This document shows, in pieces, positions 61,443 to 64,000 of a stretch of 64,000 nucleotides of DNA (position 1 is the stretch's first letter; each line of letters opens with the position of its first letter). This stretch comes from Callorhinus ursinus (Eukaryota > Chordata > Mammalia > Carnivora > Otariidae), in contig NW_020312966.1 in the NCBI RefSeq assembly GCF_003265705.1, forward strand, positions 18,689,752 to 18,753,751, given 5' to 3'. The notes beneath the pieces are model-generated. The model was not told where the DNA came from. It made no database searches and saw only the letters and a list, made by a program, of their open reading frames with translations. The position numbers and the translations under genes were made by a program.

Positions 61443-61457
61443 TATTAATTTTTTTTT

Positions 61458-61652
61458 AAAGATTTTATTTGTCAGAGAGAGAGAGGGGGAGCGCACAAGA
61501 AGGGAGAGTAACAGGCAGAGGGAGAAGCAGGCTCCGCACTGAGCAAGGAGCCTGATGCGGGACTAGTCCTAATCCTGGACTTGTCCCGATCCCAAGATCA
61601 TGACCTGAGCCGAAGGCAGATGCTTAACCGACTGAGCCACCCAGGTGTCCCC
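61458..61652 (-). mobile_element. SINEC, first of a same-site pair
   Basis: T-rich tail, (GA)n, 'gatcatgacctgagccgaag' and a terminal 'gagccacccaggtgtcccc'. TATTAATTTTTTTTT precedes it (61443-61457) and TATTAATTTTTTTTTTTT follows it (61653-61670). Confidence 0.95.
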
Positions 61653-61670
61653 TATTAATTTTTTTTTTTT

Positions 61671-61852
61671 AAGATTTTATTTATTTGACAGAGAGACACA
61701 GCGAGAGCAGGAGCACAAGCAGGGGGAGTGGGAGAGGGAGAAGCAGGCTCCCCGCTGAGCAGGGAGCCCGATGCGGGGCTCGATCCCAGGACCCCGGGAT
61801 CACGACCTGAGCCGAAGGCAGACGCTTAACGAGTGAGCCACCCAGGCACCCC
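61671..61852 (-). mobile_element. SINEC, second of a same-site pair
   Basis: Complete reverse SINE ending 'gagccacccaggcacccc'. It lies between the second (61653-61670) and third (61853-61870, TATTAGTTTTTTTTTTTT) copies of the same target sequence. Its body is closer to the young consensus than its neighbour's. Confidence 0.95.
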
Positions 61853-61870
61853 TATTAGTTTTTTTTTTTA

Positions 61871-62298
61871 ATGTGGGACTTAACATAATTCTCCATGAGA
61901 CTAGAATTTGTTTTTTTAACAATTTTCTTCATCTCCTGAAGAAATAAGAAAGTGCTAGGCTTACATTACATGATCAATATGAGTTAAATGCAATTATGTT
62001 AAATCTAAAGTCACTTCCTTTAGATAAAAAAATGAAGAGTCATAATGTAGAAAATAGATAAGTAAAGAAAACGTTTTTAGAAAATTTATTTTTGGGTTAC
62101 AGAGGCCACACACTTTACTGGCACCCAAATTGGAAAAACAATATAATTTTAATCTTCCAAGTCAGGAATAGCAAGGAATAATAATAGCAGTGACCTTGGA
62201 AGAGGAAACAATGTCTAAAGTTTGGTTTCCTTAGCCAAGAGGAGAAGCACTTTCACACCTTCTCCACTGTCTCTCTCTCTTGTGAGACCAAGAGTAGG
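61871..62298. other. No recognisable feature
   Basis: AT-rich sequence without a gene or nameable repeat. Confidence 0.4.
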
Positions 62299-62354
62299 AG
62301 GTAGGAGAATGGCAAGTACGTCTATTACAATTGGCAGGAACATACAGGATGAAG
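62299..62354 (+). repeat. Unnamed low-copy repeat, copy B (direct)
   Basis: Matches 60521-60576 at 47 of 56. Its last 17 bases (62338-62354, GAACATACAGGATGAAG) recur exactly, inverted, at 62526-62542. Confidence 0.8.
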
Positions 62355-62490
62355 TGTTGGCCAAGACTGCTATGTATGCTCCTCACCAAGGGACTATGGA
62401 GTTTGGTGATCACATGACTCTGGTAGGCCTTTTATTCTTAAACCTAAGAAAAATTATTGTGATCCATGTCTCTCTATCTTATGGATAGAG

Positions 62491-62542
62491 CAATTGGAAC
62501 TGCTGCTCGTAACCAGGGTGTGTATCTTCATCCTGTATGTTC
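62491..62542 (-). repeat. Unnamed low-copy repeat, copy C (inverted)
   Basis: The reverse complement matches 60560-60611 at 43 of 52 and overlaps copy B over 17 identical bases. Copies B and C together thus cover what copy A has in one piece. Confidence 0.8.
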
Positions 62543-62725
62543 ATTTTCCTTTTTTTGAGAATTTAAAGGTGAGATAGTTTTACATGCATGGTGAGGCTGG
62601 TTTAAACATCTTGCATAACAAGGGCTCTCAATGCTAAATTCTGTGAAATTCGCACCTTGCTTTAAATTCAAAAGACAAGATATGGTTGTAGTGGCAAATG
62701 GACTAACATAAATGGACCGTAAATG

Positions 62726-62931
62726 GGATGCCTGGGTGGCTCAGCCAGTTAAGGATCCTACTAGTGATTTGGTCTCAGGTCGTGATCTCAGGGTCCTGAG
62801 ATCAAGCCCCAAGTTGGGCTCTGTACTCAGTGGGGAGTCTGCTTGAGATTCTCTCTCTCCCTTTGTTCCTCCCCCCTGCATTTGTGCACTCTAAATAAAT
62901 AAATAAAATCTTTAAAAAGAAATACATAGAC
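62726..62931 (+). mobile_element. SINEC inserted in L1
   Basis: 'ggatgcctgggtggctcagc' head, CT-rich region and A-rich tail. AAATGGACCGTAAATG (62710-62725) and AAATAGATTGTAAATG (62932-62947) match at 12 of 16, a worn TSD. Confidence 0.9.

Positions 62932-64000
<1,069 letters not shown>

Overview
This window is mammalian nuclear DNA, most likely from a caniform carnivore and probably an arctoid (bear, seal or weasel lineage). The evidence is about twenty copies of the carnivore tRNA-Lys-derived SINE (SINEC), whose heads read 'cgcctgggtggctcag', plus a full-length carnivore-type L1 at 49.4-56.6 kb. The young SINEs have the GGGGCGCCTGGGTGGCTCAG type of head rather than the 'ggatccctgggtggcgc' head that dominates in dog. 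The assignment rests on remembered repeat families and was not tested by alignment.

I recognise no spliced host gene, exon, promoter, CRISPR array, operon or functional RNA gene. The window reads as intergenic or deep-intronic sequence, and almost everything that can be named is a mobile element, the debris of one, or a simple repeat. The only complete protein-coding frame of a host gene is a processed retrocopy of ribosomal protein S29 (63.4-63.7 kb).

Layout. 0-9.5 kb: mostly undistinguished sequence with old MIR, L2 and LTR-like fragments and one SINE. 9.5-14.4 kb: L1 3' ends and four SINEs, two elements having perfect target-site duplications (TSDs). 14.4-26.4 kb: mostly unnamed sequence with an L1 ORF2 3' fragment (18.1 kb), a MaLR-type solo LTR (20.0-20.4 kb) and a large tetranucleotide tract broken by a 10-base assembly gap (25.2 kb). 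26.4-38.9 kb: SINEs, MIRs, old L1/L2, a chimeric two-headed SINE (35.8-36.2 kb) and a 34-base U2 snRNA fragment with its own TSD (37.86 kb). 39.2-44.4 kb: a near-continuous pile of old L1/HAL1-like sequence, interrupted by three SINEs and followed by a younger L1 fragment. 49.37-56.63 kb: a complete but inactivated L1 on the minus strand with a 17-bp TSD, a CpG-rich 5'UTR, both ORFs, and a SINE inserted in its endonuclease domain. 57-64 kb: a DNA-transposon relic, L2 pieces, two SINEs inserted one after another at the same target, an unnamed low-copy repeat present in both orientations, and an L1 ORF2 fragment that contains the RPS29 retrocopy.

The features do not form a pathway. What links them is L1 machinery, which plausibly mobilised the SINEs, the U2 fragment and the RPS29 mRNA. 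The nesting gives relative ages. I found no convincing novel system. The most informative observations are the chimeric SINE, the U2 micro-retropseudogene, the RPS29-in-L1 nest, the serial SINE insertions and the unnamed inverted/direct repeat near 60.5/62.3 kb.
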